From the NCBI RefSeq assembly GCF_022605725.1, contig NC_065560.1:19769052-19833051 (forward strand): a DNA stretch of 64,000 nt, in the 5' to 3' direction. Source of the DNA: Anthonomus grandis grandis (taxonomy: Eukaryota; Arthropoda; Insecta; Coleoptera; Curculionidae). This document shows, in pieces, positions 1 through 11,454 of this stretch. Position numbers and translations under genes: made by a program. Every line of letters starts with the position of its first letter. The first letter of the stretch is position 1. The notes below the pieces were generated by a model that saw only the letters and a program-made list of their open reading frames with translations, had not been told where the DNA came from and made no database searches.

Positions 1-263
1 AGTGGCTAAAAATATATCCTGATTATTATATCAGACAAAAATGCCAGCTGTTGCGTATACATAAATCGAGTTTTTACTTTTTGGCCTTGCCCAGATTTGC
101 ATTTGGTATCTGAAAGTTTCGTTAAGTACCTGTTCCTGATGTTTTTTCACTTTCTTTCGACCATAGAACCTGAAAATTACAGAAAATAATATTTTTTGCA
201 GCGATCTAGCAACTGGTTGTTCATTTGTGGATTTGCATGTTCGATTGTGAATGTATTTAGCAC

Positions 264-630
264 ATGTGGCAAATGGCTTTTCCAATTTTAAATGCTAAAA
301 AAAGGCTTGAAATAGCTGAGAGTTTTAAAAAAACTTTCAATTGCCCGCACTGCCTAGGGGCCATTGATGGCAAACACATTCGACTCATACAGCCATCTAA
401 TAGCAGTGCAATGTTCTATAACTATAAAAAATATTTTTTAATGGTACTATTTGCGTTGTGTGGTGGTAATTATTTATTTACATACAATGTTGGCTGATAT
501 GAAAAATTTAGCGACTCTGGAGTTTTTAAAAACTCGGCACTCTTCGAAAAAATGGTAAATGGGACACTACACATACCTACAGCAACATATATCGAAGGAG
601 ATGCTACTACAGACTATATTTATGCAATTT
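264..630 (+). pseudogene. PIF/Harbinger transposase fragment (DDE_Tnp_4 type)
   Basis: The translation contains GAIDGKHI followed by NYKKYF and a LFALC segment, the arrangement around the first catalytic Asp of HARBI1-like nucleases. After a TGA at about 495 the same frame continues with SDSGVFKNSALFEKM and EGDA, matching the region after the second catalytic Asp. The usual DVG is NVG here, so that acidic residue appears lost. The frame closes at a TAA near 630. No N-terminal helix-turn-helix part or terminal repeats were found. It is a dead internal fragment, and the family differs from the Harbinger element at 24.5-31 kb. Confidence 0.75.
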
Positions 631-631
631 A

Positions 632-1279
632 AGAACTGATTCATTAAGTGGTGAAAATCCAACGGCTTTGAATGGAGAAAAAATTTGCAAATTATTTTGT
701 TAACATTAATCCACTCATAAATGGAAAGGGCGATACAGTGATACCTCGTTTTTAAATCCCATAAGAACCTACTTTATGATTCCTGAATGTTGCCACTTAT
801 AACTGTTTCTTAAAAAACCGACAGTTGAAAAGGTATATTTTTGGTTTGTGTTTTAAACCCTATAGTGCTCAGAATACATCCATCCATCATCCATTTAAGA
901 TTTTAGAGGTGTTGTTCAGTTTCAGTCCTAGTTCAGCCAGGAGGCTGCTGTAATTTGATTGAAAATTAACTTTAAAAAATGTCTCCCTCAGAGTAAATTT
1001 GAATGTGCAAATTTAAAAATTTTATAGCTTCTAAAATATAAAGGATGGGAATAAGTTTTTAAGTTGACACCCTGTATAATAAATGTATACATACACATCG
1101 CCAAAAATACAAAACGAATTGATAAATTTATGTGGCGAGGTTATTAAGGAGAGTATAATAAGTGAGGTTCAGAAGACCATGGCTTACACTGTCTTAGACG
1201 TAGCTGCAATAGAATAGCTGTCAATAGGCGTGCGATTCTACGATGAAAGCAAAAGGAAAATCAGAGAAGAGTTACAAAT
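632..1279. other. gene-less AT-rich stretch with a transposon-end motif
   Basis: No convincing coding signal. Positions 1066-1078 read GACACCCTGTATA. Nearly the same string closes the foldback element near 14.54 kb and follows the mariner relics near 36.53 and 53.43 kb, so this is probably the remaining end of a Tc1/mariner-type MITE. Confidence 0.4.
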
Positions 1280-1519
1280 ATAGGACGAACTTGCAGACCC
1301 TTAAAAACACGCATAGCCGAGCACTTAAGTTGACCCTCATCTGCATTTGGTGAACATATAAAATCTAACAACCATAATTTCAGTCCAAAGTCTAATTCTA
1401 AAATTCTCGAACAGGTTACCTCTAAGAACTATAACCGACTAGATTTTCTTGAAGACATTTATATCACCAACGAGCTCATAAAAAAATCCCTCTTGTTTAA
1501 ATATACAAGTAAACCTTAA
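1280..1519 (+). pseudogene. Penelope-like element, GIY-YIG endonuclease tail
   Basis: One frame of 80 codons with a single internal TGA. It starts at IGRTCRPLKTRIAEHL, the second half of the GIY-YIG motif with its conserved Arg, followed by FGEHIKSNNHNF and RLDFLEDIYI. This is the usual C-terminal endonuclease layout of Penelope-like retroelements. The catalytic Glu region is present. The reverse transcriptase upstream is missing or unrecognisable. The neighbouring ribozyme-like motif at 2082-2123 fits the element's terminal region. It is a fragment with no sign of current function. Confidence 0.75.
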
Positions 1520-2081
1520 CAGATCTTACGTTCCTTTACATAGAAGACTCCACAATTAAAAAATTTTTATAAGCATTGGCAACTTTTTAATTTAAAAGTT
1601 CGCTTTACATCCTTATGATAACAACTTCCTTATCCGAACAAAAATTCACTGTTCTAGTCTAATTTGCGCCACCAATGTATAACCAATTCGCACTACCGCA
1701 CATCATTTACGATAATGATATCTAGACCGATCTGTCGCTACTACCACTCTGATAGGTTCGCATAATATAAATATTAATTTTAAAGTAAAGTTAACTGTAG
1801 GCTTACCTAATTTGACACAGTTTTTCCCGCCATCTAAGAAACCACAATAAATGTAAACAAAACACAAAGGAGACCAACGTTCTCCCCTTTTTAAATACTG
1901 TTCGTCCTGTTTAGTGTTCTGCATAGTCTTAAGTGTGTCTAAATGTTACGTGTAATTTTAATAATATCGAATGTGTTCCCACTATGGTAAACTTCTGGGC
2001 TTAACTGACAAGTGAGTACATTCCATTCGTTCACCTTTGACTATAGTGTCTTTAACGCATTTAACACCCAACTCATTTCAG

Positions 2082-2123
2082 TTAGCACTGATGATGGCTC
2101 ATACGCCGAAAGCGCTCTGCTAA
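2082..2123 (+). ncRNA. hammerhead-ribozyme-like motif in a PLE terminus
   Basis: The parts appear in hammerhead order. Stem I strand TTAGCA is at 2082-2087, core CTGATGA at 2088-2094, stem II GGC/GCC at 2096-2098 and 2105-2107, GAAA at 2108-2111, self-complementary GCGC at 2112-2115, TC at 2116-2117 (predicted cleavage after C), then TGCTAA at 2118-2123, which pairs perfectly with TTAGCA. One extra U lies between core and stem II, a departure from the strict consensus. Hammerheads are known in PLE terminal repeats. Activity here is inferred. Confidence 0.7.
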
Positions 2124-2321
2124 GCTTTTAAAATAAAAATTGCTCTGAATACATCTGGTTTGATTGATTTGTATTGTCCTTCGAGCAACACAGCCACTTC
2201 CCTCTTCTTCAAATCAGAAAATCTTACGGGGTAAAGAATTTTCATTCCTACATATTAACAATTTCACTAAAGCTCCATATTTAATTCAGTCTGAATCAGA
2301 AAGGTGATCGGATTTTTTGTA

Positions 2322-2347
2322 CATATTATTATTATTATTATTATAAT
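2322..2347. repeat. (ATT)n / (TAA)n microsatellite
   Basis: A short run of ATT repeats turning into TAATAAT on the same strand. It could be the tail of a LINE, but no coding remnant is visible beside it. Confidence 0.6.
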
Positions 2348-2349
2348 AA

Positions 2350-3174
2350 TATAGTAATAATTAAAGCATTAACTGCTGCCTATCTATTCCATAGATAAGG
2401 TATAACTGATGTATTCTTTCTAAAGCATCAGACCAACAATACTGTTAGTGGGTAGTTTGTTCTTTTGTTTTGTTTTTAATAAATTAATTTGTGAAAATGT
2501 CCTTTCTGCATCTGCAGATAAATGAGGCAAAATTGAAACATTAAAATCAAAATTTGAGAGCAGAAGATATACCTCGGTATATCTATCTATGTACCTCGGA
2601 CTATGAACATACTGCTCAACTTGAATATGAAAACTTAAATTATCTAAAATGGCATCTATTAAAGCTGTAGATGCTTAAGAAAAATCCGAGATTTTTAGCA
2701 TTATTTGTTTTCATTATCAACTTTTTGAAAATCATTATCTGCTACTATAAGTTCGGAAAATTTATTAATAAAGGTATTTTTTATGAATTGTGCCTTCAAA
2801 AATATATTAGGGTTTATTAATCATCAAAAATTATATCATAGTCATCAATATATAATAATTTAAAAAAAATATATTTTTTGACATTTTACGTTCCTCATTA
2901 TAGCTCTGTGATAAACTCACTAAAACGTTAAACTACAAAACGTTAACATATATATTTAAAAAGACCTATAATTTGTCTATCAAACTATTTATTTGTCATA
3001 TGCGAAGACGATTTTTTTAAGACATGGGAGAATTACCGAAACGTCATAACTAATATTTATTAATTCTTCTTTATTTTTTTGTAAATTAATTTGAAAATAT
3101 GAGTAGAAGTTTTACCGGTAGATAAAATCAGCTTTGCGGTAGACCGGTAGCTAAAGCATGAAAATCCTAGAATA
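2350..3174. other. AT-rich stretch, no recognised gene
   Basis: I see no coding sequence or RNA gene. It directly precedes the hAT relic and may include its untranslatable 5' part, but I could not align any of it to the family. Confidence 0.4.
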
Positions 3175-3837
3175 GACCTGGCATCGCTGGTCGTGAATGA
3201 TGCGAACGCAGTGCCAGAAATTAGAAATACTGTCGCCACTAAAAAGGATGTTTTTCAGAGAATCGACTAAACGTCGAAACTACGGTTCAAACCTATCACG
3301 ATTATGTGAGACGAGATGGTCTGAAAAATATAAATCAATCAGAAAGTTTTCTTAAAATTTCCCAGAGCTTGTGAAATCTCTAGAATCCGTAGAGGGAAAT
3401 TATGCCACCAGAAAATCTGCATATCAGTTGCATTCAGCCGTTACAAAACCAGTGTTTATTACTGCTCTACAAACAATAGCCAAATATTCAGCAGTTTTAG
3501 AACCAGTAGTTAGCGCACTGCAGGCTAAATCGATCGACTGATCTCGGTGAGGAAACACATCAAAAATATTAAGGATATTCTCAGAAATGACCGCGAGTTT
3601 CCTGATAAAATAAGTAATAAAATGCTTAAAAAAGCGCGACCTGTTGCAATGGATTTGAACATAGAAATTTCGTTTCCACGCCTTGCTTACAATCAAACAC
3701 ATAGAAGTAATCCGTCATCAGACAATGATAACAAATATTGGCGGCGTTCCCGGATAATACGGATATTGAATATGATCTGTTCAACAAAGCCAACATTTTT
3801 TACCCTACTGTCAAAAAGGCATTGATTGTTTTAAGCA
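3175..3837 (+). pseudogene. hAT-superfamily transposase (ZMYM1/DUF4371-like), 5' half
   Basis: Pieces in three frames give VVNDANAVPEIRNTV, then LCETRWSEKY, AYQLHSAVTKPVF and the following EFPDKISNKM and ISFPRLAYNQTHR segments. These run in the order of the DUF4371/RNase-H-like core of ZMYM1-like hAT transposases (the LCETRW motif is diagnostic). Several stops and frameshifts make it non-coding. The gene does not end here: at 3838 an LTR retroelement begins, and the rest continues at 11687. Confidence 0.75.
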
Positions 3838-4065
3838 AGTTACACGCTACCAATCTGCCTATTCAGCTAACCAATTACCTATTGATTTACTTATTTGATT
3901 ACTAAGCAAACCAACACTATAAATATATATATTGCCTTGCCATTAAAAACTAATTACATTACTATTAAGTTACTGTTCAAATTAAGTTAGATTTTAAGTT
4001 GTAATTTCCGCTCTCGAATAAATAATTTTTAAAAAAAGTTATTTTCGTGTTGACTACATATAACT
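3838..4065 (+). repeat. 5' LTR
   Basis: 228 bp, AGTTA...TAACT with a perfect 5-bp terminal inverted repeat. A TATA-like CTATAAATATATATA begins near 3917 and a polyadenylation signal AATAAA lies near 4017. It differs from the 3' LTR at one position (3893). Confidence 0.92.
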
Positions 4066-4076
4066 GGCGCAGTCGG
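4065..4076 (+). promoter_or_regulatory. primer-binding site, tRNA-Ser type
   Basis: TGGCGCAGTCGG begins at the last base of the 5' LTR. Its reverse complement ends in GCGCCA and matches the 3' end of insect tRNA-Ser, the primer used by 17.6- and 297-like elements. The one-base overlap with the LTR is normal for this group. Confidence 0.85.
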
Positions 4077-4287
4077 AAGTTTCGTGTTACGGTCGGACAA
4101 AAATCGCCAAAACCGGTCTGTTTTGACAGTTCAAGCACGAAGAACCTACCCTTGGAAGCAGCCTTCAGAACACACATCGTCAGGAAGTTGCACCCACCAA
4201 GGAAGTCAACAACACCGAGAGCATTTTCCTGGGAATACTAGCATCGATTCCTTTAGGACCACTAGGCTTAAGGCAAGAAAGAAACCA

Positions 4288-4310
4288 ATGGAAATTTTCG
4301 CAGTTTTGGC
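4288..4310 (+). CDS. env: candidate first coding exon of env (signal-peptide start)
   Basis: An ATG at 4288 opens a 23-nt hydrophobic reading frame that runs straight into GTAAGC at 4311, a strong 5' splice-site match. If unspliced, the frame stops at 4312-4314. Joined to the acceptor AG at 9661-9662, the phase is exactly right to enter the env frame, and the product would begin with a signal-peptide-like hydrophobic stretch. Errantiviral env is known to be made from a spliced subgenomic mRNA. The exon is inferred, not shown. Confidence 0.65.
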
Positions 4311-4496
4311 GTAAGCAACTTTTTCCTATTTTTCCATTTTTCCTTTATTTTTACCATAGACGTATAATATTTAGTAAAATATTTTGACATATTATTATAG
4401 GTAAATTTTTTTCTCTTTTGCTAATTTTTCTTTCATATTTCTTTAGTTTCTGCATATTTTAGTAATTTTCCTTTTTTATCATAACAATAAACTTTA

Positions 4497-5876
4497 ATGC
4501 CAAACTCTTTAGCTGAAGAAATTGAAAATTTAGCTCAATCATTTTTAAGTTTATCCACTCAAGAAGGTTCTCAACTCACAAATCAATCAGACATGCAGTC
4601 TAACAATAAAGATATTGGTCTCTTAAGGTACCAAGCTGATAACATACCTCCATATGATGGCAACCCTAGGCAATTAAATAGATTTCTCACAGCTTGTGAA
4701 CACTTTTTAAGTAACTTCCAAGATACAACAAATATAGCTAATCCCATAAATATTTGCCTAATAGATACCATTTTAATGAAACTTAAAGGTCGAGCCGCTG
4801 ATATAATTTGCTCCAACTCAGATTTAAATAATTGGGCCATAATTAAAGACGCCCCAATAGTAGCCTTTTCAGATCAAAGAAGCATCGAATGTCTTATCCA
4901 AGATTTAATTTCTCTAAAAATTCAAAGGTTCGAAAGTCCTACACAATTTGGCATGCGAGTGCAGGATGCCAGAAGTTTTTTATTTTCAAAATTAAACACC
5001 TCTGTTGCTAATGATAATGAAAGGAAAATTAAAATTCAACACTATGAAGAATTTGCTCTGAAAACTTTTATTAGTAACTTGCCCCCTCAAATTCAGTTAG
5101 TTGTTAGATTACGTCAGCCAGAAAATATTGAAAAAGCTTTATCGTTAGTAGTCGAAGAAGAAAACTTTATATACTTTAGTCAAGGAAAAAATTATAACTT
5201 ACAAACCTATCCACCACCATTTCGCACTCATTACAAACAATCAAAACCCCAACCAAGATCCCCATTACCACCAACCCCCAGCAATTTTCCATCATTTATA
5301 CCAAACACTTTTAATTATGCCAGACCCCAATTTCAAAAACCTATAGGACCAACAAACTTTCAAAATTCTAATCCAAATCCCATATCGATTTCCAGGCCAA
5401 ATATTCCAAATACAAGTTTTCATAATTTTATTAGACCCAATCTTTCAAATAACACCTTTAATAAACCTCAATTGAATCTAAGACCCCCTAATTTCAACCC
5501 AAATAATAGTTTACCCAGTTCAGTCATTCGTCGAAATCAAGTCGAACCAATGGACACAAGTTCAGGAAATAGTCGACATACCTTTGTTCCTAGAAACAAA
5601 AGGCCCCGCGTTTCAGAACTATATGCCCATCAAATTTCCTTAGAAAGTATTGACTATAATCTCGATTCCGATAATACCTACTCCGACTATTATAACCCTT
5701 ATCAGAATGATCAATATTATTATGACGATAATAATTATTACGATCCGTATAATCATATTCCTGATAATTCATTTTCCAACTCGATCGAAGATGACACTTA
5801 TAAAAGTGACGACATAACCATTTCTAACGAACAACAAAATTTTCAAAACCCCGATATCAACACACACCCAACATAA
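4497..5876 (+). CDS. gag: Gag polyprotein of the errantivirus-like element
   Basis: An intact 459-codon frame starting MPNSLAEE. The N-terminal third carries the PYDGNPRQLNRFLTACEHFL block typical of 17.6/gypsy-type capsid. The middle holds capsid helices ending around EEENF. The C-terminal part is rich in Pro, Asn and Tyr with a basic patch NKRPR. No CCHC zinc knuckle is present, as in other errantiviral Gags. It would assemble virus-like particles around the genomic RNA. The start is the first ATG in this frame after the leader. The 3' end overlaps pol by about 49 nt in the -1 frame. Confidence 0.9.
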   Translation: MPNSLAEEIENLAQSFLSLSTQEGSQLTNQSDMQSNNKDIGLLRYQADNIPPYDGNPRQLNRFLTACEHFLSNFQDTTNIANPINICLIDTILMKLKGRAADIICSNSDLNNWAIIKDAPIVAFSDQRSIECLIQDLISLKIQRFESPTQFGMRVQDARSFLFSKLNTSVANDNERKIKIQHYEEFALKTFISNLPPQIQLVVRLRQPENIEKALSLVVEEENFIYFSQGKNYNLQTYPPPFRTHYKQSKPQPRSPLPPTPSNFPSFIPNTFNYARPQFQKPIGPTNFQNSNPNPISISRPNIPNTSFHNFIRPNLSNNTFNKPQLNLRPPNFNPNNSLPSSVIRRNQVEPMDTSSGNSRHTFVPRNKRPRVSELYAHQISLESIDYNLDSDNTYSDYYNPYQNDQYYYDDNNYYDPYNHIPDNSFSNSIEDDTYKSDDITISNEQQNFQNPDINTHPT

Positions 5877-8800
5877 TCCATTTAAATAACATTAGATCGG
5901 ATTTACCATATATTTATATTGCTGACCTAAACGCATATTTTTTAATAGACACCGGTAGTAGTCGAAGTTTAATGAACCCTAAACTTGCTTACACGTTTTA
6001 TCATAAATTTATTACAAATGAGAAATTTAATATTTAAACGGCACACGCTATGTCCTATCACAATGAAGTCGCTAATATTCCAGTTTTTAAAATCTTTAAA
6101 TTTAATGGTTACCGTAAATTTTATGTGTTCGATTTTTCGCAAAAATACGATGGACTTATTGGTAGTGATTTATTAAAACAACTTAACGCTAATATTGACT
6201 TAAAAAATTGTAAATTAATAACACAAAATTCTACTATTCCAATTATTTATGAAATAAAAAAACCAATAGAAACTCAAAATACCTTTAATGATCTTCAAAA
6301 TTTTTCTATAATAATTCCGTCAAGATGTCAACAAATTGTAAAAATCCCAGTAAATCTAAAAGAAGGCTTAGGCATATTAGAATATCAAAATTTTGAAAAT
6401 AATACAGAAATGCCTAAAGTACTTGTAAACATTTCAAATTTTTTTGCCTATACAACAATAACGAATGCCAATGAATATCCCGTTACCATTAATATTAATA
6501 GACCCTTTAATGTTGAATTAATAGATATTTTAGAAGTAAACTTTTGCAACAAAATCGAAACAAACCAAACCCTAACTAATGAACATGATAATATACTTAA
6601 AGAAAATCTTAAGAACCTGCGTTTGGACCATTGCAATAAAGAAGAGAAAGACTTTATTAGAAGATTATGTTTTGAATATCGCGACATATTTTACTGCGAC
6701 AAAATACCCTTAACATTTACTAACCAGATTCAGCATAAAATCAATTTGACAAATGACACCCCTTTATTCACTAAAACATATCGCTATCCTGAGATACACA
6801 AGAAGGAAGTTAAAAATCAAATATCAAAAATGTTAGATCAAGGAATTATTCAAAACTCAGTCTCCCCTTGGTCTAGTCCAATTTGGGTTGTCCCAAAAAA
6901 AGTTGATGCATCCGGAAAAAAAAAATGGAGAGTCGTCATCGATTATCGTAAGCTGAATGAAAAAACCATAGGCGATAAGTATCCTCTTCCCAACATCGCA
7001 GATATACTTGATAAATTAGGTAGAAGCCAGTATTTTTCCACACTGGATCTTGCTAATGGATTTCATCAAATTGAGATGGATCCCAATGATACTCAGAAGA
7101 CCGCCTTTTCAACAGAATCAGGTCACTATGAATTCCGCCGAATGCCATTTGGGTTGAAAAATGCCCCATCAACTTTCCAAAGAGTTATGGATAATATCCT
7201 CCGTGGCCTCCACAATGAAATTTGTGTCGTATATCTCGATGACATCATCATTTTCAGTACTTCCTTGGAAGAACACATTTCTCGCCTACGTCAAGTTTTC
7301 TCACGACTCCGAGAATCCAACTTCAAAGTACAAATGGATAAAAGCGAGTTTCTTAGAAAAGAAGTCCAATATTTAGGTCATCTTGTAACATCCAATGGCG
7401 TAAAACCAAACCCTGAAAAAATCCGAGCAATTCAAGAATTTCCAATCCCCAAAAATTCAAAAGATATTAAATCATTTTTAGGTCTCCTTGGATATTATAG
7501 ACGGTTTATTAAAGACTTTGCTAAAATAACCAAACCTATGACCTCATGCCTCAAAAAGGATTGTAAAGTCATCCATAGTCCCGAATTCATAAAATCTTTC
7601 GAACACTGCAAACATCTTCTAATGAATGCCCCTATCTTACAATATCCTGATTTCGAAAAGCCATTCATTCTAACTACCGACGCTAGTAATTTTGCCATAG
7701 GTGCCGTATTATCACAAGGTAACGTCCCTAACGATAAGCCTGTTGCTTATGCAAGCCGAACCCTTAACGATAGCGAATGCAAATACTCCACTATTGAGAA
7801 GGAACTCCTAGCGATCGTCTGTGCATGTAAATATTTTCGCCCATATCTTTTTGGGAAAAAGTTTAAAATATATAGCGACCACAGACCCCTTGTCTGGTTA
7901 TTCAGTCTAAAAGAACCTAACAGTAAATTAGTTAGATGGCGTCTTCGTTTAGAAGAGTTCGATTATGAAATTATCTATAAAAAAGGCCTCCAAAATACAA
8001 ATGCTGATGCCCTCTCTCGCATTCAAATCAATGCTTTTGAAAACGAAAGTATTGTAAACAACCCTGGTGAACAAGATATAGACATAGATGAATTCTTAAA
8101 TGACCTTTGCAACGAAGCATTAAAAAACATGAATCTTGAACCCCCTACCCACCATAACATCATATCCCCACAAAGTTCTAATACAGTAATACCCAAAATA
8201 AATATAATAGAAAATATTCAAACCAGACCACCCCAAACCAGGCTTCGTAAAAGACTTGAAGAAGCACAAAACACCTTAGCCACACCACACTCTTCTAGCG
8301 ATCCCAACATAATAAACGAAGGCATTACAATTTTGGAAGACATAATTAACAACAAATCCCACCAAATAATAGTTTCTAAAAATCCCTATAATAAATTAAA
8401 CATTAAACAAGAACAATTTGGAAATAATAAAATACTTCATGTAAAAATTCCTAACTCTAACTCTAATGATTCTCTTATCATTGATTTATTAAAAAATTAC
8501 ACTAAGGAAAACAAAATATTTTATCTTTACTTCTATGATGATTCGATGTACTTAAATTTTAACAAAGTTTACATGAAACATTTTTATTCCTTCGGACTTA
8601 AATTAATAAAATGCACAAAATTAGTAAACTCCGTCTCTGAACTCGATGAACGAATCATGCTAATCAAATATCAGCACGAAGGCAAATGCAACCATCGTGG
8701 CATTAATGAGACATTAGAAAAACTTAAACGTAATTATTACTGGCCGTCAATGAAAGCAGATGTAACAAAATATATAAACGATTGTGATATTTGCCAAACC

Positions 8801-9691
8801 AGCAAATATGCAAGAAAAAATCCATACGTTCCTCTGGTATTAACAGAAACTGTCGGAAAACCTTTTCAACTAATTAATATTGACATTTTTAAATATGATA
8901 ACCAAGATTTTTTAACTATTATAGACGCTTTTACAAAATTAGGACAGGCTTTCCCTATTCAAGGAAAAACAGCTATTGAAATCGCTAATGCCCTTATTCA
9001 GTACTTTTCCTTTTATGGTATTCCTGACAAAATTACCATGGACAATGGCACAGAATTTAAAAACGATACTGTTAAAGAGCTTCTGCGTGCTCATAAAATT
9101 AATGTACATTTTACCACTCCACTCCACCACGAATCAAACTCACTCGTCGAAAGGTTACATTCAACCCTTATCGAACATCTAAGAATCCTTCGACAGAAAC
9201 ATCCGTCAGATAGTACCATCTCCCTTATGAATTATGCCATTATAGCATACAACAATTCTATACACTCTTCCACTAAATTTACCCCGTTCGAATTAACTTT
9301 TGGCCATACAAATTCCAGAGATCCAAGTAATCTTTTAGAATCGACATTTTATAACGACTATGTTATAAATCATAAAGATAGAGTTAAACATCTTTACGAA
9401 AATATAACACAAAACTTATTAGATAAAAAACAAAAAGTCATAGAAAAAAACAATAAACTAGGTCCCAATCAAACTTAATTCAAAAAAGGAGACAAAGTTT
9501 ACAAAGTTAACAATTCTAGAAATAAAAAAGATAACAAATTTAAAGGCCCCTATCAGATTGTAGAGCTCCTTAACAGAAATAAAGCTAAGATTAAAAACCC
9601 TATTAACAACAAAATAATAACAATTCACATAAAAGAATTGAAACTACCCCCTGTTGTTACAGAATCTTCCAGCTCGCAGGCGCAGAACTAG
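5828..9691 (+). pseudogene. pol: Pol polyprotein (protease-RT-RNase H-integrase), two in-frame stops
   Basis: The pol frame is open from 5828. Protease has DTGSS near 5948. RT has YLDD near 7232, RNase H starts at TDASN near 7676, integrase has the HHCC zinc module near 8670-8800, a DNGTEF block near 9043 and the Glu of LVERLH 35 residues later. A TAA at 6035-6037 interrupts the protease and a TAA at 9476-9478 cuts the integrase C-terminal domain. After each stop the same frame continues with family-like sequence, ending at TAG 9689-9691. Everything between the stops (6050-9478) is open. It would copy and integrate the element if intact. Confidence 0.9.
5837..5852 (+). promoter_or_regulatory. 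candidate -1 ribosomal frameshift site (two slippery heptamers)
   Basis: In the gag frame the sequence reads A AAT TTT at 5837-5843 and, three bases later, A AAC CCC at 5846-5852. Both fit X XXY YYZ. They lie inside the gag/pol overlap (pol frame open from 5828), and pol is in the -1 frame. I did not find a clear downstream pseudoknot by eye. Confidence 0.65.
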
Positions 9692-11415
9692 CAACCCGTA
9701 ACTTCCATAAAATTAATCAAAATCCAGGACTCCTTCCCCTAAAAATTGGTAATGCTCAAAACATAGCTGACTATTGGTCTTTGACTTTGTTCTGGAATCT
9801 TGGTGACTTTGTTGAAATATTAGACGTAAGTGACATCATTAAAGAATTTAAGTCCCTTGAAAATCATTATTTCCAATTACAATCTTTCATAAAAAACACA
9901 TCCACTAATTATAATCATTTTCTAAACTCTTTTAATTTGATCGCGTCTCTAAAAAACAAAATCAATATACAGATAACACAAATCAACCCTTTCTATTCAT
10001 TTTCACGTACCAAGAGAGGTCTCATTAACGGTTTAGGATCTATAGTCAAATCCTTGACTGGAAACTTAGATCAAAACGATGCTGAAAGATATGACAACGC
10101 TATTAATACTATAACAAATAATGAGAATAAAGTTAAAACACTTCTCAAAGAGCAAATTACTATCATAGAAAAATCATCAATAAATTTTATAAATATTAGC
10201 AAGAATTTAACATACAACCAACAAATTTTAGAAAAACACATTAGGCAGATAGACACGATTATTAAACAAATTCAAAACAATAACACCATTTCTTATGGTT
10301 ACTTTACAAGCCAAATAATTTTATCTCAAGTAATCAATGCTTTTCAAAACATCTACGATATTCTAGAAAATGTCGGTATAGCCATCACATTTTCAAAATT
10401 AAATATATTTCATCCTTCCATAGTAAACCCTAATGACCTTTTAAATGAAATCATGTCTATAACACCACACTTAACATACAATAAACTTCCTTTCACTGCC
10501 ACATTAGAAAATTTATTGCTTTTTGAAAAAATTATTGAAATTAAAAGTTACATAAAAGAAAACAAAATCACATTCATCATACAAGTACCTATAGTCGAAA
10601 TAAAAAACTATGTATTGTATCGTCTATATCCCCTCCCAGTTCCCTTTAAAAATACCTTTCATATCATCATTTTACCTAACAAATACCTCCTTTTAAATGA
10701 AGTTAGCTATATTGCATTTGACACAAAGTGCCAAGAGATAACGCCACAACACTTTATATGCAAAGAAAGCAGCCCTATGAGCATAGGAACTGATCCTCCA
10801 TGCGAAGTAAACCTACTATCGTATGCAAAAAAAACCATAAATTGCCAAATTGTCGAGACAAAAATCAATAACCTAAAAATCCAAAAGTTAGAAGAAGAAA
10901 AATGGATGCTGATAACACCTAACGAAACAATCGCAAACCAACAATGTGGAACTAACAAAGAAAACATACCTTTAAAAGGAACCTATGTATTAGAATTCCC
11001 GCCTAACTGTACCATCCAAATAGAAGGTCACCTCCTTAGGAACTACCAATTGAAAGAACAAACAAAATTCCAGAACATTCAGCTGCCTAAACTCATCTTT
11101 GAAGCCAATCTGAATCCTAATTATATAGAAATCCCGCCCTTTAAAATGGATAAACTAAACCTTGAGGACATTGAAAATATACCCAGTATTATTGCCCAAG
11201 AAAAGGAACAACTGAAGGAAGCCCTACTCTTCAACGGACCTCTTCATATACAGCCCATCAGCATTTGGACCCTGTTAATATATATTATTATTCTCAGCTT
11301 CATTGGGTACCAAGTCTACGCGAAATACTTCAAGATGGTGCCCAAACTTCTAGAAGATGCCAACCGCTCTCCTTCACCCGAAGCCACAACCAGTCAGCCT
11401 CAAATCGTCATCTAA
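9663..11415 (+). CDS. env: Env glycoprotein (baculovirus F/errantivirus type), main exon
   Basis: The frame is open from 9607 to TAA at 11413-11415 and lacks an early ATG, so a spliced start is needed. An acceptor TTGTTACAG ends at 9662. A furin-type RTKR at 10006-10017 is followed by GLINGLGSIVKSLTGNLD, the hallmark of the F-type fusion subunit in errantiviruses and baculoviruses. A Cys-rich ectodomain follows, and a single membrane helix (IWTLLIYIIILSFIGYQVY, near 11263-11320) sits before a short cytoplasmic tail. No internal stop. It would be a cell-surface fusion glycoprotein. Function is inferred from family. Confidence 0.88.
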
Positions 11416-11445
11416 GTTCCCCTGCATCCCCAGGCTCACCTCTAC

Positions 11446-11454
11446 GAAGGGAGG
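11446..11454 (+). promoter_or_regulatory. polypurine tract
   Basis: GAAGGGAGG lies directly against the first base of the 3' LTR, the position required for plus-strand priming. Confidence 0.85.

Noticed and set aside
31..285. Minus-strand 84-codon frame at the left edge
   Set aside because: No recognisable motif, overlaps the Harbinger relic, probably chance.
9781..11415. Baculovirus-derived F protein gene
   Set aside because: It lies between pol and a 3' LTR of a complete LTR element, so it is the element's own env.
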